The notes: a model not told the origin generated them from the letters alone. DNA of 8,420 nucleotides from Pseudanabaenaceae cyanobacterium MP8IB2.15 (GCA_030248825.1 JARCMB010000356.1:1-8420), one strand, 5' to 3'; shown: positions 1 through 6,271, numbered from the stretch's first letter. Numbers and translations are program-made.

Positions 1-785
1 GTCCCATCAAACGTGTACTGACCATCTTTGAACATTTCATTGGAAGCGACATCAAGGGCAAGAGCCACATCGATCCCAGGTTTATAACCTGCTTTGGTGA
101 TCGCATCTAACAACAAATCCAAAGCTGCCTGATTTGATTCTAGGTTAGGCGCAAACCCACCTTCATCACCAACACTAGTAGACAAGCCTTTGTCGTGCAA
201 CACCGACTGTAAAGCCGCAAATACTTCGGCTCCATAGCGCAGAGCTTCCTTAAAGCTAGGCGCACCGATTGGCACGATCATAAACTCCTGAATATCGACA
301 TTGTTGTCAGCATGAGCACCACCGTTCAGCACATTCATCATTGGCACTGGCAAAACGTTTGAGAGCGGATTTCCGAGGTAACGATAAAGTGGCAGGTCGA
401 TCGCCGCCGCCGCCGCTCTTGCCGTAGCTAGGGACACGCCGAGAATCGCATTAGCCCCAAAATTGGACTTGTTGGGTGAGCCATCACGTTTGATCATGGC
501 TCGATCGACGGCTTCTTGATCTAGCGCATCCAACCCCACGACTTCGGGCAAAATCTTTTCTATAACATTGCGAACGGCAATCTGCACACCTTTGCCGCCG
601 TAGCGTTTTTTGTCGCCATCACGCAATTCATGGGCTTCAAAACTGCCAGTCGAAGCTCCACTCGGTACTTGGGCTAGCCCGATCGCTCCCCCGACCAGAT
701 GTACTTCGGCTTCGATCGTGGGACGGCCGCGAGAATCGAGAATTTCTCTGGCTTGAATCGATTCGATCGCTGTCTTTTTACTCAC
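1..785 (-). CDS. eno: Enolase (phosphopyruvate hydratase), N-terminal part, cut by window edge
   Basis: Enolase interconverts 2-phosphoglycerate and phosphoenolpyruvate in cytoplasmic glycolysis. About 261 codons of the usual ~430 are visible; the C-terminal end of the barrel lies beyond base 1. Numbering from the chosen start, the N-terminal motif AREILDSRGRP is at 12-22, the mobile loop PSGAST at 41-46, NGGAHADN at 154-161 (His158), IQEF at 165-168, VGDEGGFAPN at 205-214 (general-acid Glu208) and the first Mg-ligand motif ALDVA with Asp245. I chose the GTG at 783-785 because AGAGGA stands about 9 nt upstream and the N-terminus then aligns with the E. coli length (MSK... before REI). An in-frame ATG at 813-815 would add 10 residues (MAKSSRGIAT) but lacks a well-placed Shine-Dalgarno. 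The gene is transcribed divergently from hup. Identity is very secure; the exact start is less so. Confidence 0.97.
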   Translation of the reverse strand, partial: MSKKTAIESIQAREILDSRGRPTIEAEVHLVGGAIGLAQVPSGASTGSFEAHELRDGDKKRYGGKGVQIAVRNVIEKILPEVVGLDALDQEAVDRAMIKRDGSPNKSNFGANAILGVSLATARAAAAAIDLPLYRYLGNPLSNVLPVPMMNVLNGGAHADNNVDIQEFMIVPIGAPSFKEALRYGAEVFAALQSVLHDKGLSTSVGDEGGFAPNLESNQAALDLLLDAITKAGYKPGIDVALALDVASNEMFKDGQYTFDG

Positions 786-1124
786 TGTTGCTATTCCTCT
801 GCTAGACTTTGCCATCTCGAGCTTAAAGCAGATAGGCAGAGCTAACACCGTTAATCGGCAATTTTTTGTGCTTTAGTGCTTCTAGTAAGGGAAAGAAGCA
901 TATTCATCCACAAATTGACATGATTTTCTCTACAGATTTTATGAAAAAATCTAAAAAAATTGCTCAAGACCATACAAAATAAAGGTTTTTCTTTGCACAA
1001 TTTGCAAGTTGCTATTAGAATAAGTGATTGAAAGTCAGAACCTATAGGAGTTTCAAAACTATTAGGTAAAGATTTCTCTCAAAAGTCAAGCTTGAGGCTT
1101 AATTACAAATTTAATCCGCTATGC

Positions 1125-1153
1125 TTGACAAGCTAAAATCACTCTGTTTTACT
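1125..1153 (+). promoter_or_regulatory. Putative hup promoter (TTGACA, 17 bp, TTTACT)
   Basis: A perfect -35 hexamer TTGACA (1125-1130) is followed after 17 bp by TTTACT (1148-1153, 4 of 6 matches to TATAAT). This would start transcription near 1160 and give a leader of about 115 nt before hup. The -35 lies inside the 11-nt dyad GCTTGACAAGC (1123-1133), and a perfect 10-bp palindrome TCAAGCTTGA sits just upstream (1086-1095), so a regulator could block the -35. The promoter is inferred from sequence only. Confidence 0.45.
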
Positions 1154-1154
1154 C

Positions 1155-1219
1155 AATCACGGTGATTTTGCTGTAATTTACAGCATTATTGATATGTTAT
1201 TGCCATCTTAGTGGCAATA
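1155..1219 (+). repeat. Three consecutive dyads in the presumed hup leader
   Basis: Three perfect inverted repeats follow one another: AATCAC-g-GTGATT (1155-1167), GCTGTAA-t-TTACAGC (1170-1184) and TATTGCCA-tcttag-TGGCAATA (1198-1205 with 1212-1219). The first two have one-base centres and look more like protein operators than RNA hairpins. The third has an 8-bp stem and 6-nt loop and would fold well in RNA. No U-tract follows, so none is a terminator. They probably act on hup, 57 bp downstream of the last arm. Confidence 0.45.
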
Positions 1220-1275
1220 GCAGCCTTAATCAGGCAATTTTAGAACACTTTAATCATTACTTCAGGGTGTAATCT

Positions 1276-1560
1276 ATGAACAAAGGTGAATTAGTTGATG
1301 CGATTGCCAAGAAAGCCAGCGTCAACAAGAAGACTGCGGATGAAGTGCTAACTGCTACTTTAGAAGCGATTGTGGAAGCTGTTTCGTCGGGCGACAAAGT
1401 TACTTTGGTTGGTTTCGGTTCTTTTGAGCCTAGGGAGCGCAAAGCTCGTGAGGGACGCAATCCCAAAACTGGTGCCAAAATGGACATTCCTGCTACTACT
1501 GTGCCTGCATTTTCCGCAGGTAAGTCGTTCCGTGAAAAAGTCAGCCCTCCTAAAGACTAG
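1276..1560 (+). CDS. hup: DNA-binding protein HU
   Basis: This is a 94-residue nucleoid-associated HU protein, which works as a dimer that bends and compacts DNA without strong sequence preference. The N-terminal helical dimerisation part spans about 1-40 (MNKGELVDAIAKKASV...). The family signature GFGSFEPRERKAREGRNPKTG covers about 46-66; the DNA-intercalating proline of the beta arm is Pro63 within RNPKTG. The C-terminal part, PAFSAGKSFREKV, matches cyanobacterial HU. Length is normal (90-95). A weak purine stretch (AGGGTG) lies about 7 nt before the ATG. The gene is monocistronic: a long leader precedes it and a strong intrinsic terminator follows. Cyanobacteria also call this gene hanA. 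It reads divergently from eno. Confidence 0.97.
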   Translation: MNKGELVDAIAKKASVNKKTADEVLTATLEAIVEAVSSGDKVTLVGFGSFEPRERKAREGRNPKTGAKMDIPATTVPAFSAGKSFREKVSPPKD

Positions 1561-1587
1561 TTAGCTGACCGATCAGAACTAGTCTTT
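1552..1587 (+). other. Hairpin overlapping the hup stop codon
   Basis: An 11-bp perfect inverted repeat, AAAGACTAGTT (1552-1562) and AACTAGTCTTT (1577-1587), includes the hup stop codon TAG. The loop folds further: CTGA (1565-1568) pairs with TCAG (1573-1576) around ccga. Only a short run of T follows, so this is probably an mRNA-stabilising 3' structure or an auxiliary terminator in front of the main one. Confidence 0.55.
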
Positions 1588-1592
1588 TAAAG

Positions 1593-1620
1593 AAGGTGTA
1601 GGAATTCCTGCACCTTTTTT
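1593..1620 (+). terminator. Rho-independent terminator of hup
   Basis: A 10-bp stem, AAGGTGTAGG (1593-1602) with CCTGCACCTT (1607-1616), closes an AATT tetraloop. It contains one G-U wobble and runs directly into a T6 tract (1615-1620). It is GC-balanced and compact, and is the clearest intrinsic terminator in the window. Confidence 0.85.
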
Positions 1621-1694
1621 AGTTTGAGGGTGTTTGGATAGATCTTGTAGACTACAGATGGAAGTCGTGAAATTCTCCCGACAGGATTTAAACC

Positions 1695-2324
1695 ATGACT
1701 AGAAAAGATCGCCCTGCCATACTTCATCCCGATGAGACTGACACCTTTCGTCGCTATTTCGAGCTGCGTTTTGCCCCTGCGGATATTCTGCGCGAACTCA
1801 ATGCCAGTCTGATTAGGGCAGCGATCGACTTACCAAGTGTCACAATCACCAGTTCGATTGCCGATCTTAAACATCGACTAGAATCGGCGATCGTGCGTGT
1901 TAGCCTGACCAGTGAAGCCGCCCGCCGCGAAGTTTTGGTTGCGCCGATCTTGTTGGAGGTTGCGAATGTCACCGAAGCAACTATTAATATCGAGTACCCG
2001 ATTGAGGTCGATCGATTGCTTAAGGGTGATTTAGATTATTACCTCCAGTCAAAGCACAGTATGTTGGTGGTAGAAGCGAAGCAATCAGATCTGACTAGGG
2101 GATTTACCCAACTTGCAGCTGAATTGATTGCTCTCGATCGATGGGTGGAGTCAGACGATCTGATTCTTTACGGTGCGGTCACAACAGGCGATATCTGGCA
2201 GTTTGGCAGCTTCGATCGACAACATCGTTTGGTGACTCAAGATACTTTGCTTTATCGTGTACCAACCGACTTGCAGCCGCTTATGCAAATACTGGCTGGC
2301 ATTCTCACAGTCATGGAAAATTAA
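1695..2324 (+). CDS. Uncharacterised PD-(D/E)XK nuclease-fold-like protein
   Basis: I do not recognise a named family for this 209-residue soluble protein. It shows a plausible PD-(D/E)XK core: an upstream helix with Glu79 (REVLVAPILLEV), then GDLDYYL with Asp114, then the strand LVVEAKQ with Glu127 and Lys129, then a helix with Gln139 in TQLAAEL. That spacing (D, 12 residues, E-x-K, then Q-L-x-x-E-L) is typical of this superfamily, including restriction-endonuclease-like proteins of unknown role. There is no signal peptide or membrane segment. The ATG has AGGA about 8 nt upstream. It holds five CGATCG sites in 630 bp, like the housekeeping genes, whereas the R-M genes downstream hold two in 2.2 kb. 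It is therefore probably resident DNA and not part of the transferred R-M unit. The end lies 68 bp before the methyltransferase. DNA cleavage is inferred from motif spacing only. Confidence 0.75.
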   Translation: MTRKDRPAILHPDETDTFRRYFELRFAPADILRELNASLIRAAIDLPSVTITSSIADLKHRLESAIVRVSLTSEAARREVLVAPILLEVANVTEATINIEYPIEVDRLLKGDLDYYLQSKHSMLVVEAKQSDLTRGFTQLAAELIALDRWVESDDLILYGAVTTGDIWQFGSFDRQHRLVTQDTLLYRVPTDLQPLMQILAGILTVMEN

Positions 2325-2328
2325 TTCC

Positions 2329-2357
2329 TTGCAAAACTATCGTCTCGAAACTATTAT
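2329..2357 (+). promoter_or_regulatory. Putative methyltransferase promoter (TTGCAA, 17 bp, TATTAT)
   Basis: TTGCAA (2329-2334) and TATTAT (2352-2357, 5 of 6 matches to TATAAT) are separated by exactly 17 bp, directly after the stop of the upstream gene. Transcription would start near 2364, leaving a ~29-nt leader. The -10 overlaps the left arm of an inverted repeat described separately. Confidence 0.5.
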
Positions 2358-2390
2358 TGAGGGTACTTAGTTTTAGTTTCGCATCCGAAA
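2346..2390. promoter_or_regulatory. Candidate operator: inverted repeat CGAAACTA / TAGTTTCG plus extra CGAAA half-site
   Basis: CGAAACTA (2346-2353) is repeated in perfect inversion as TAGTTTCG (2374-2381), 20 bp apart. The left arm overlaps the -10 box and the right arm lies in the leader. A third half-site CGAAA (2386-2390) forms a TTTCG-catc-CGAAA hairpin 2 nt before the methyltransferase ATG. Position and symmetry suggest repression of the methyltransferase gene, perhaps by its own N-terminal helix-turn-helix. The hairpin could also limit ribosome access. Confidence 0.45.
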
Positions 2391-2392
2391 TA

Positions 2393-3823
2393 ATGTCTAA
2401 TCAATACCTCTCGGTTAAAGAAACCTCTGAAATACTGAATTGCTCTGAGCAATATGTGCGTAAATTACTCCGATATGGCGAAATCGGTGGCGAAAGGATT
2501 AGCAGTCGGTGGATAGTTGTTTCAGAATCTGTGAGTCAGTATCTCTGCAAAGAAGATGATACTAATATCGTCATTCCAGATCACGCAAGAAGATCTCTCA
2601 GTAAGCCAAACCTGAAAGCTTTGAGCTTTTTTTCTGGATGCATGGGTTTGGACTTGGGGCTAGAAAAAGAGGGTATCAAAGTGCTTCTTGCCTGTGAAAT
2701 TGATCCATCAGCCCGAAAGACGATCGAAACAAATCGACCAGATGTAGCACTGATCGGAGATGTTAGAGATTATTCAGCCGCAGTAATTCGGGAAAAGGCT
2801 GGATTGAGTCAAATGGAAGAGATTGACTTAATCGTTGGTGGTCCACCGTGCCAAGCTTTTAGTAGTGCGGGTAAGCGACAAGGGTTTAACGATGAGCGAG
2901 GGAATGTTTTCTTGAAGTTTATCGATCTGATCGCCGAACTCAGACCAAGATTTGCCGTGATCGAAAATGTTCGAGGGTTATTATCTGCTCCGCTACAGCA
3001 CAGACCCCATGAGATGAGGGGAAAGAACTGCCCACCTTTAGAGCAGGATGAACAGAAGGGAGGCGCACTCCTTTTTGTGATTCAGCGGCTTAAAGAGTCT
3101 GGATACAGCATTTCCTTCAACTTGTACAATGCCGCAAATTTTGGATCGCCACAGCAAAGAGAAAGAGTGATCATTGCTTGTAGCCGTGATGGAGAAAAAC
3201 TACCCTACCTCACACCCACTCACTCAGGGAAAGAGTTATACGGTTTGCGGCGATGGCAGACATTGCAAGAAACTTTGGAAGGACTTCCTAAAGATGGGCA
3301 TCACTTTGTTAAGTTTCCTGAGAAAAGATTAAAATACTATCGCCTACTGAAATCTGGACAATACTGGCGGGATTTACCAACCGAACTTCACCAAGAAGCA
3401 CTTGGGGCTTCCTATCATGCTGGCGGTGGTAAAACTGGCTTTTATCGAAGATTAGCTTGGGATAAGCCTTCGCCAACGCTAGTAACTCATCCAGCCATGC
3501 CTGCCACAGATTTAGCTCACCCAGAGGAGGATAGACCACTCAGTATTGAAGAGTACAAGCGAATCCAAGAACTTCCAGATGATTGGATCATTGCTGGAAC
3601 TTTACTCGATCAATATCGGCAAGTTGGAAATGCCGTGCCCTGTTCTTTGGGAAGAGCGATTGCCAGAATGTTATTGACTCATTTAAAAGGAGAATCACCA
3701 ATTGTCTATCCAGATTTTCCTTATTCGCGGTATCACAAAACCGATGATATGAGTTGGATGGCTGAAACCTTGGGTTCTTCTGAAAAAGCACCTGAAGTAC
3801 AACTTTCTTTAAATCTAGCTTGA
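2393..3823 (+). CDS. Type II C5-cytosine DNA methyltransferase with N-terminal helix-turn-helix
   Basis: This 476-residue enzyme transfers a methyl group from S-adenosylmethionine to C5 of cytosine. Residues 5-50 (YLSVKETSEILNCSEQYVRK...) form an excisionase/MerR-type helix-turn-helix. The methyltransferase core shows motif I FSGCMGLDLGLE (80-91), motif IV GGPPCQAFSS with catalytic Cys153, motif VI ENV (191-193), motif VIII QQRERV (254-259), a target-recognition region in about 270-350, motif IX RRLAWDKPSPTLVT (352-365) and motif X GNAVP (412-416). Motif I reads SGCMG instead of the commoner GxGG; as I recall, the SinI group of GGWCC methyltransferases has a similar FSGxMGLD, and a similar length. 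The ATG at 2393 is preferred: a longer in-frame reading from 2141 would overlap the upstream gene and add unrelated sequence. It overlaps the endonuclease gene tail-to-tail by 9 bp. Role: host protection. The GGWCC specificity is inference. Confidence 0.95.
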   Translation: MSNQYLSVKETSEILNCSEQYVRKLLRYGEIGGERISSRWIVVSESVSQYLCKEDDTNIVIPDHARRSLSKPNLKALSFFSGCMGLDLGLEKEGIKVLLACEIDPSARKTIETNRPDVALIGDVRDYSAAVIREKAGLSQMEEIDLIVGGPPCQAFSSAGKRQGFNDERGNVFLKFIDLIAELRPRFAVIENVRGLLSAPLQHRPHEMRGKNCPPLEQDEQKGGALLFVIQRLKESGYSISFNLYNAANFGSPQQRERVIIACSRDGEKLPYLTPTHSGKELYGLRRWQTLQETLEGLPKDGHHFVKFPEKRLKYYRLLKSGQYWRDLPTELHQEALGASYHAGGGKTGFYRRLAWDKPSPTLVTHPAMPATDLAHPEEDRPLSIEEYKRIQELPDDWIIAGTLLDQYRQVGNAVPCSLGRAIARMLLTHLKGESPIVYPDFPYSRYHKTDDMSWMAETLGSSEKAPEVQLSLNLA

Positions 3824-4567
3824 AGTCTCAGAGAGCAATTGCCAGGAATTATTGCTCTCAACTGCTAATGCATATGGATTTTCGGTCAAAATCCGTTGAA
3901 CAAATGTGGCGAAATTGTCTTCGGAAAAACGATCGGTTCCATATTTCTCATTGAAGTCCGACCATCGATATGATCCTGTTTTAGCGTCAACTCTATACCA
4001 TTTCTCTATGGGTTGATTTATCCTCACCCTAGAAGACGAGCTATTCTCTGAGTTGCTCCGATTCTTTACCTGCAAGAGAGAACCATCTACGTTACAAAAA
4101 TCAACGTGACGAACAGATTCTCCCCAGCAGCAATACCAACCATACTCAATTAATTGTTCAGCCAGAAATTCTTCGAGGAATAATCCTAGAACATTCTCGG
4201 CTGACATTGATAGTCTGTGAGCATACTTGATTTGTTCAAGATGATCTGCTGTTAATCCTGTTAACCTAGCATTGATGATGGTATTTACAATCGGATCGGC
4301 AACTGTTCCTGGTGGCTGTGAGATTCTCTTTGAAATTCTATGTTCGGAACTATCGTTGTACTTTTTCAGCCAAGCCAAAGCTAGAAACTCTTGTGTCTCA
4401 CCCTTTATAGTTGGAGAGAGTCCTGGATTTTTGTAACAAGCTGCTAGAATCGTTCGATGAGCTTCTAGAAATGATCGATTCTGCTGGGAGATTGCACTTT
4501 GAAAGATTTGCAAAAAAAATTCTACAGAACTGGAATTAGTAATGATGTCATCAAAGGTAACGGACAT
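3815..4567 (-). CDS. Type II restriction endonuclease, SinI/AvaII-like (predicted GGWCC)
   Basis: This 250-residue protein is the likely restriction partner of the convergent methyltransferase. The middle carries HRLSMSAENVLG (117-128) and a glutamate-rich helix (LFLEEFLAEQL). The probable active site follows: VDFC with Asp156, then LLQVKNR with Gln166-Val-Lys168 (a Q-x-K variant of PD-(D/E)XK), then the striking NSENSSSSRVR (172-182) and IEKWYR (187-192). From memory, the HxLSMxAEN, VDF and LQVKNRxNSENSSSS series belongs to the SinI restriction endonucleases that cut G^GWCC; I could not check this. Length fits (about 220-275). GAGG lies about 11 nt before the ATG. Low CGATCG content, shared with the methyltransferase, suggests joint transfer. 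The ORF is intact, so cleavage activity is plausible. Confidence 0.85.
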   Translation of the reverse strand: MSVTFDDIITNSSSVEFFLQIFQSAISQQNRSFLEAHRTILAACYKNPGLSPTIKGETQEFLALAWLKKYNDSSEHRISKRISQPPGTVADPIVNTIINARLTGLTADHLEQIKYAHRLSMSAENVLGLFLEEFLAEQLIEYGWYCCWGESVRHVDFCNVDGSLLQVKNRSNSENSSSSRVRINQPIEKWYRVDAKTGSYRWSDFNEKYGTDRFSEDNFATFVQRILTENPYALAVESNNSWQLLSETSS

Positions 4568-4687
4568 GAACGACTTACCTCATCCAGAAAAGAAAAATAT
4601 TAATTATTTATCGATATTAACCGTCCAGATTGTACGCCAGAATCCTCGATCAGAGATCTACATAATTTAAGAAAGTATAAATAAATC
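4568..4687. promoter_or_regulatory. Divergent spacer between the endonuclease gene and rluD
   Basis: These 120 AT-rich bases must promote both genes. For the endonuclease (minus strand), several TAATAT-like -10 candidates lie in 4596-4622. For rluD, CATAAT (4661-4666) or TATAAA (4676-4681) could serve as -10. Use of the second would start transcription at or next to the ATG (4688), giving a nearly leaderless mRNA. No good -35 or C-protein-type operator was seen, and the CGAAACTA half-site of the methyltransferase promoter is not repeated here. Confidence 0.35.
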
Positions 4688-5620
4688 ATGCTCGTCCACG
4701 AACTATCGGTACAAGTTTCACCCGAACTCGATCATCACGATCGACTCGATCGATATTTGGCGGAATATCTCACCGAATTATCTCGATCGCGTCTCCAAAA
4801 GCTAATCGAGCAGGGTTGCGTGCAGGTAAACGAACTGGTCTGCGACAACAAAAAAACTCTGATTAAAACTGGCGATCGACTGATTGTGACGATTCCCGAA
4901 TTGCAGCCCCTAGCAATTCAAGCTCAGGAGATCGCGCTCAATATTCTCTACGAAGACGAACATTTACTTGTGATCGACAAACCCGTGGGTTTGGTCGTCC
5001 ATCCCGCGCCAGGACACGAAGACGGTACTTTGGTCAATGCTCTGCTGGCTCATTGCCCCAACTTGTCGGGGATTAATGGCGTTCAACGTCCTGGGATCGT
5101 GCATCGGTTGGATAAGGATACGAGTGGGGCGATCGTCGTAGCAAAGACCGATCTGGCGCATCAACACTTACAAGCGCAAATTCAGGCTAAAACCGCCAAA
5201 CGTGAATATCTTGGCATCATTAATGGCGCTCCTAAAACTAGTTCTGGGACGATCGATGCCCCGATTGGTCGCCATCCGATCGATCGAAAAAAAATGACCG
5301 TAATCACTGACGATCGATCGCGTGCTAGAGCCGCAGTCACTCACTGGCAGGTGTTGGAACGTCTGGGTAATTACACCCTGATGAAGTTCGATTTAGAAAC
5401 TGGACGCACACACCAGATCCGCGTCCATGCCGCACACATCGGTCATGCAATCGCGGGCGATCCACTCTACGGCAAAACGCTCAAACACACCACAGGGCAA
5501 GCTCTTCATGCTTGGAAATTAACTTTTGTTCATCCTGTTTCAGGTGAGATGATTGAATCGACCGCGCCACCACCCGCATCGTTTGAAAAATTGCTAACCC
5601 GCCTCCGCCAACAAATCTAG
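4688..5620 (+). CDS. rluD: RluD-type 23S rRNA pseudouridine synthase
   Basis: This 310-residue RluA-family enzyme isomerises uridine to pseudouridine in RNA. An S4 RNA-binding domain occupies about 18-70 (DRLDRYLAEYL, SRSRLQKLIEQGCVQVN). The catalytic domain follows, with VIDKPVGLVVHPAPG (95-109) and the motif GIVHRLDKDTSG (136-147), whose nucleophile is Asp142. KREYLGIING (171-180) and ETGRTHQIRVH (237-247) are standard family elements, and the length matches RluC/RluD. The HPAPG and HRLDKDTSG context resembles E. coli RluD, which modifies helix 69 of 23S rRNA. Cyanobacteria carry more than one paralogue, so the exact target uridines are inferred. It contains about ten CGATCG sites, the densest in the window, marking it as native DNA beside the transferred-looking R-M pair. 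No clear Shine-Dalgarno precedes the ATG. Confidence 0.92.
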   Translation: MLVHELSVQVSPELDHHDRLDRYLAEYLTELSRSRLQKLIEQGCVQVNELVCDNKKTLIKTGDRLIVTIPELQPLAIQAQEIALNILYEDEHLLVIDKPVGLVVHPAPGHEDGTLVNALLAHCPNLSGINGVQRPGIVHRLDKDTSGAIVVAKTDLAHQHLQAQIQAKTAKREYLGIINGAPKTSSGTIDAPIGRHPIDRKKMTVITDDRSRARAAVTHWQVLERLGNYTLMKFDLETGRTHQIRVHAAHIGHAIAGDPLYGKTLKHTTGQALHAWKLTFVHPVSGEMIESTAPPPASFEKLLTRLRQQI

Positions 5621-5690
5621 ACTACTGAGAAAACTATCCATGTAGGATTCAATCACCACGAGCATCTCTTAAAATTCTGCTCAAAACTCA

Positions 5691-5720
5691 GTGAGTCCAC
5701 TAGACGGCTAGCAGACTCAC
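5691..5720 (+). other. Hairpin 70 nt downstream of rluD, no U-tract
   Basis: GTGAGTC (5691-5697) pairs perfectly with GACTCAC (5714-5720). After a symmetric CA/CA internal loop, CTAG (5700-5703) pairs with CTAG (5708-5711) around ACGG. It is a stable stem without a following T-run, so it more likely protects or processes the rluD 3' end than terminates transcription by itself. Confidence 0.4.
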
Positions 5721-6157
5721 GCAATTGGATAATTCACTAATTCATCAACTAGGGTTTACATTTGGAACTTACAGACAACTAACTTAAACATTACTTTTGT
5801 TATTCAAGAACCTGAGCAGTTTGTCTCAGTATTTTTAGCTTGATGCCAATAACCGCTTATCTCCAATTTCAGGCTTAAACTTACATCCCTTATTGCTTGG
5901 TATCAGTTACTTACTATCTCGTTTAAAGTTCAGCGATTACCTCTTTCCTTTCTTCCTACCAATGCAGCAAAGAGTTAACAGAGAACTAACAAAATAATAG
6001 TTTTACTCGACTCAGCAACTTGTAAGATAACCCGTGGAAATCTCCTGCTTTCTAAGAAGTATTCTCAGGAGAATTAATAACAAAAAACTAGAAAATAATC
6101 AGACAGAAATCAACAAAGATAAGTAATCTAATTAACTCTGTAAGTAACTTAAAGGTC

Positions 6158-6271
6158 TTGTCTAAATCCGATCTAAGACTAGTATAAAAATAATCCAGAT
6201 GGTTCTGACAAGTAGCCCATAAGTGGTTTAGGGAGGAGGCACTGCCCTAAAAACCGAATTACTTTTGTGCC
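6158..6271 (+). ncRNA. Possible small RNA (promoter plus structured segment), speculative
   Basis: TTGTCT (6158-6163) and TATAAA (6183-6188), 19 bp apart, could form a promoter starting transcription near 6195. The following segment is more G-rich than its surroundings and folds: GGTTTAGGG (6225-6233) with CCCT (6245-6248), AAA and CC (6254-6255), and an outer ACAAGTA (6208-6214) with TACTT..GT (6260-6268). The loop element GGCAC (6238-6242) can alternatively pair with GTGCC (6267-6271). No intrinsic terminator follows and it matches no RNA family I know (not 6S, tmRNA, SRP RNA or Yfr1). Treat as a hypothesis. Confidence 0.2.

Larger units (their letters stand above)
786..1275. promoter_or_regulatory. 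Divergent eno-hup intergenic region, AT-rich, with several dyads
   Basis: These 490 bases contain no convincing coding region. They must carry the enolase promoter (minus strand) and the hup promoter (plus strand). The eno-proximal half is A/T-run rich and shows a small dyad, GATTTT/AAAATC (935-940 and 946-951), but no clear sigma-70-type promoter for eno. The hup-proximal half holds a plausible promoter and five palindromes, listed separately. Confidence 0.6.

Noticed and set aside
786..815. ATG start of enolase at 813-815
   Set aside because: In frame, but without a well-placed ribosome site. The GTG at 785 has AGAGGA upstream and matches the usual enolase N-terminal length. It is kept as an alternative.
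915..943. Plus-strand TTGACA with a 17-bp spacer in the eno-hup gap
   Set aside because: The -10 (TTTATG) matches at only three of six positions, and a better-placed promoter lies at 1125-1153.
1370..1564. Overlapping frames inside hup on both strands (also 1257-1487 minus)
   Set aside because: They are out-of-frame shadows of a certain HU gene, with no ribosome sites or recognisable domains.
2141..2392. Upstream in-frame extension of the methyltransferase from an ATG at 2141 (84 extra residues)
   Set aside because: It overlaps the nuclease-like gene in another frame and its translation resembles no methyltransferase N-terminus. The HTH domain begins naturally at the ATG at 2393, downstream of a plausible promoter.
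3309..3791. Minus-strand ORFs of 76 and 67 codons inside the methyltransferase gene
   Set aside because: Shadow frames of a strongly supported gene, with no family resemblance.
5281..5323. Clustered CGATCGATCG repeats in rluD as an origin or recombination site
   Set aside because: They are overlapping copies of the genome-wide CGATCG motif inside coding sequence, with no DnaA boxes or AT-rich unwinding element beside them.
5812..5836. CTGAG/CTCAG stem followed by T5 as a terminator for rluD
   Set aside because: Only five base pairs, an 8-nt loop and an A before the T-run, about 190 nt after the stop. Too weak to call.
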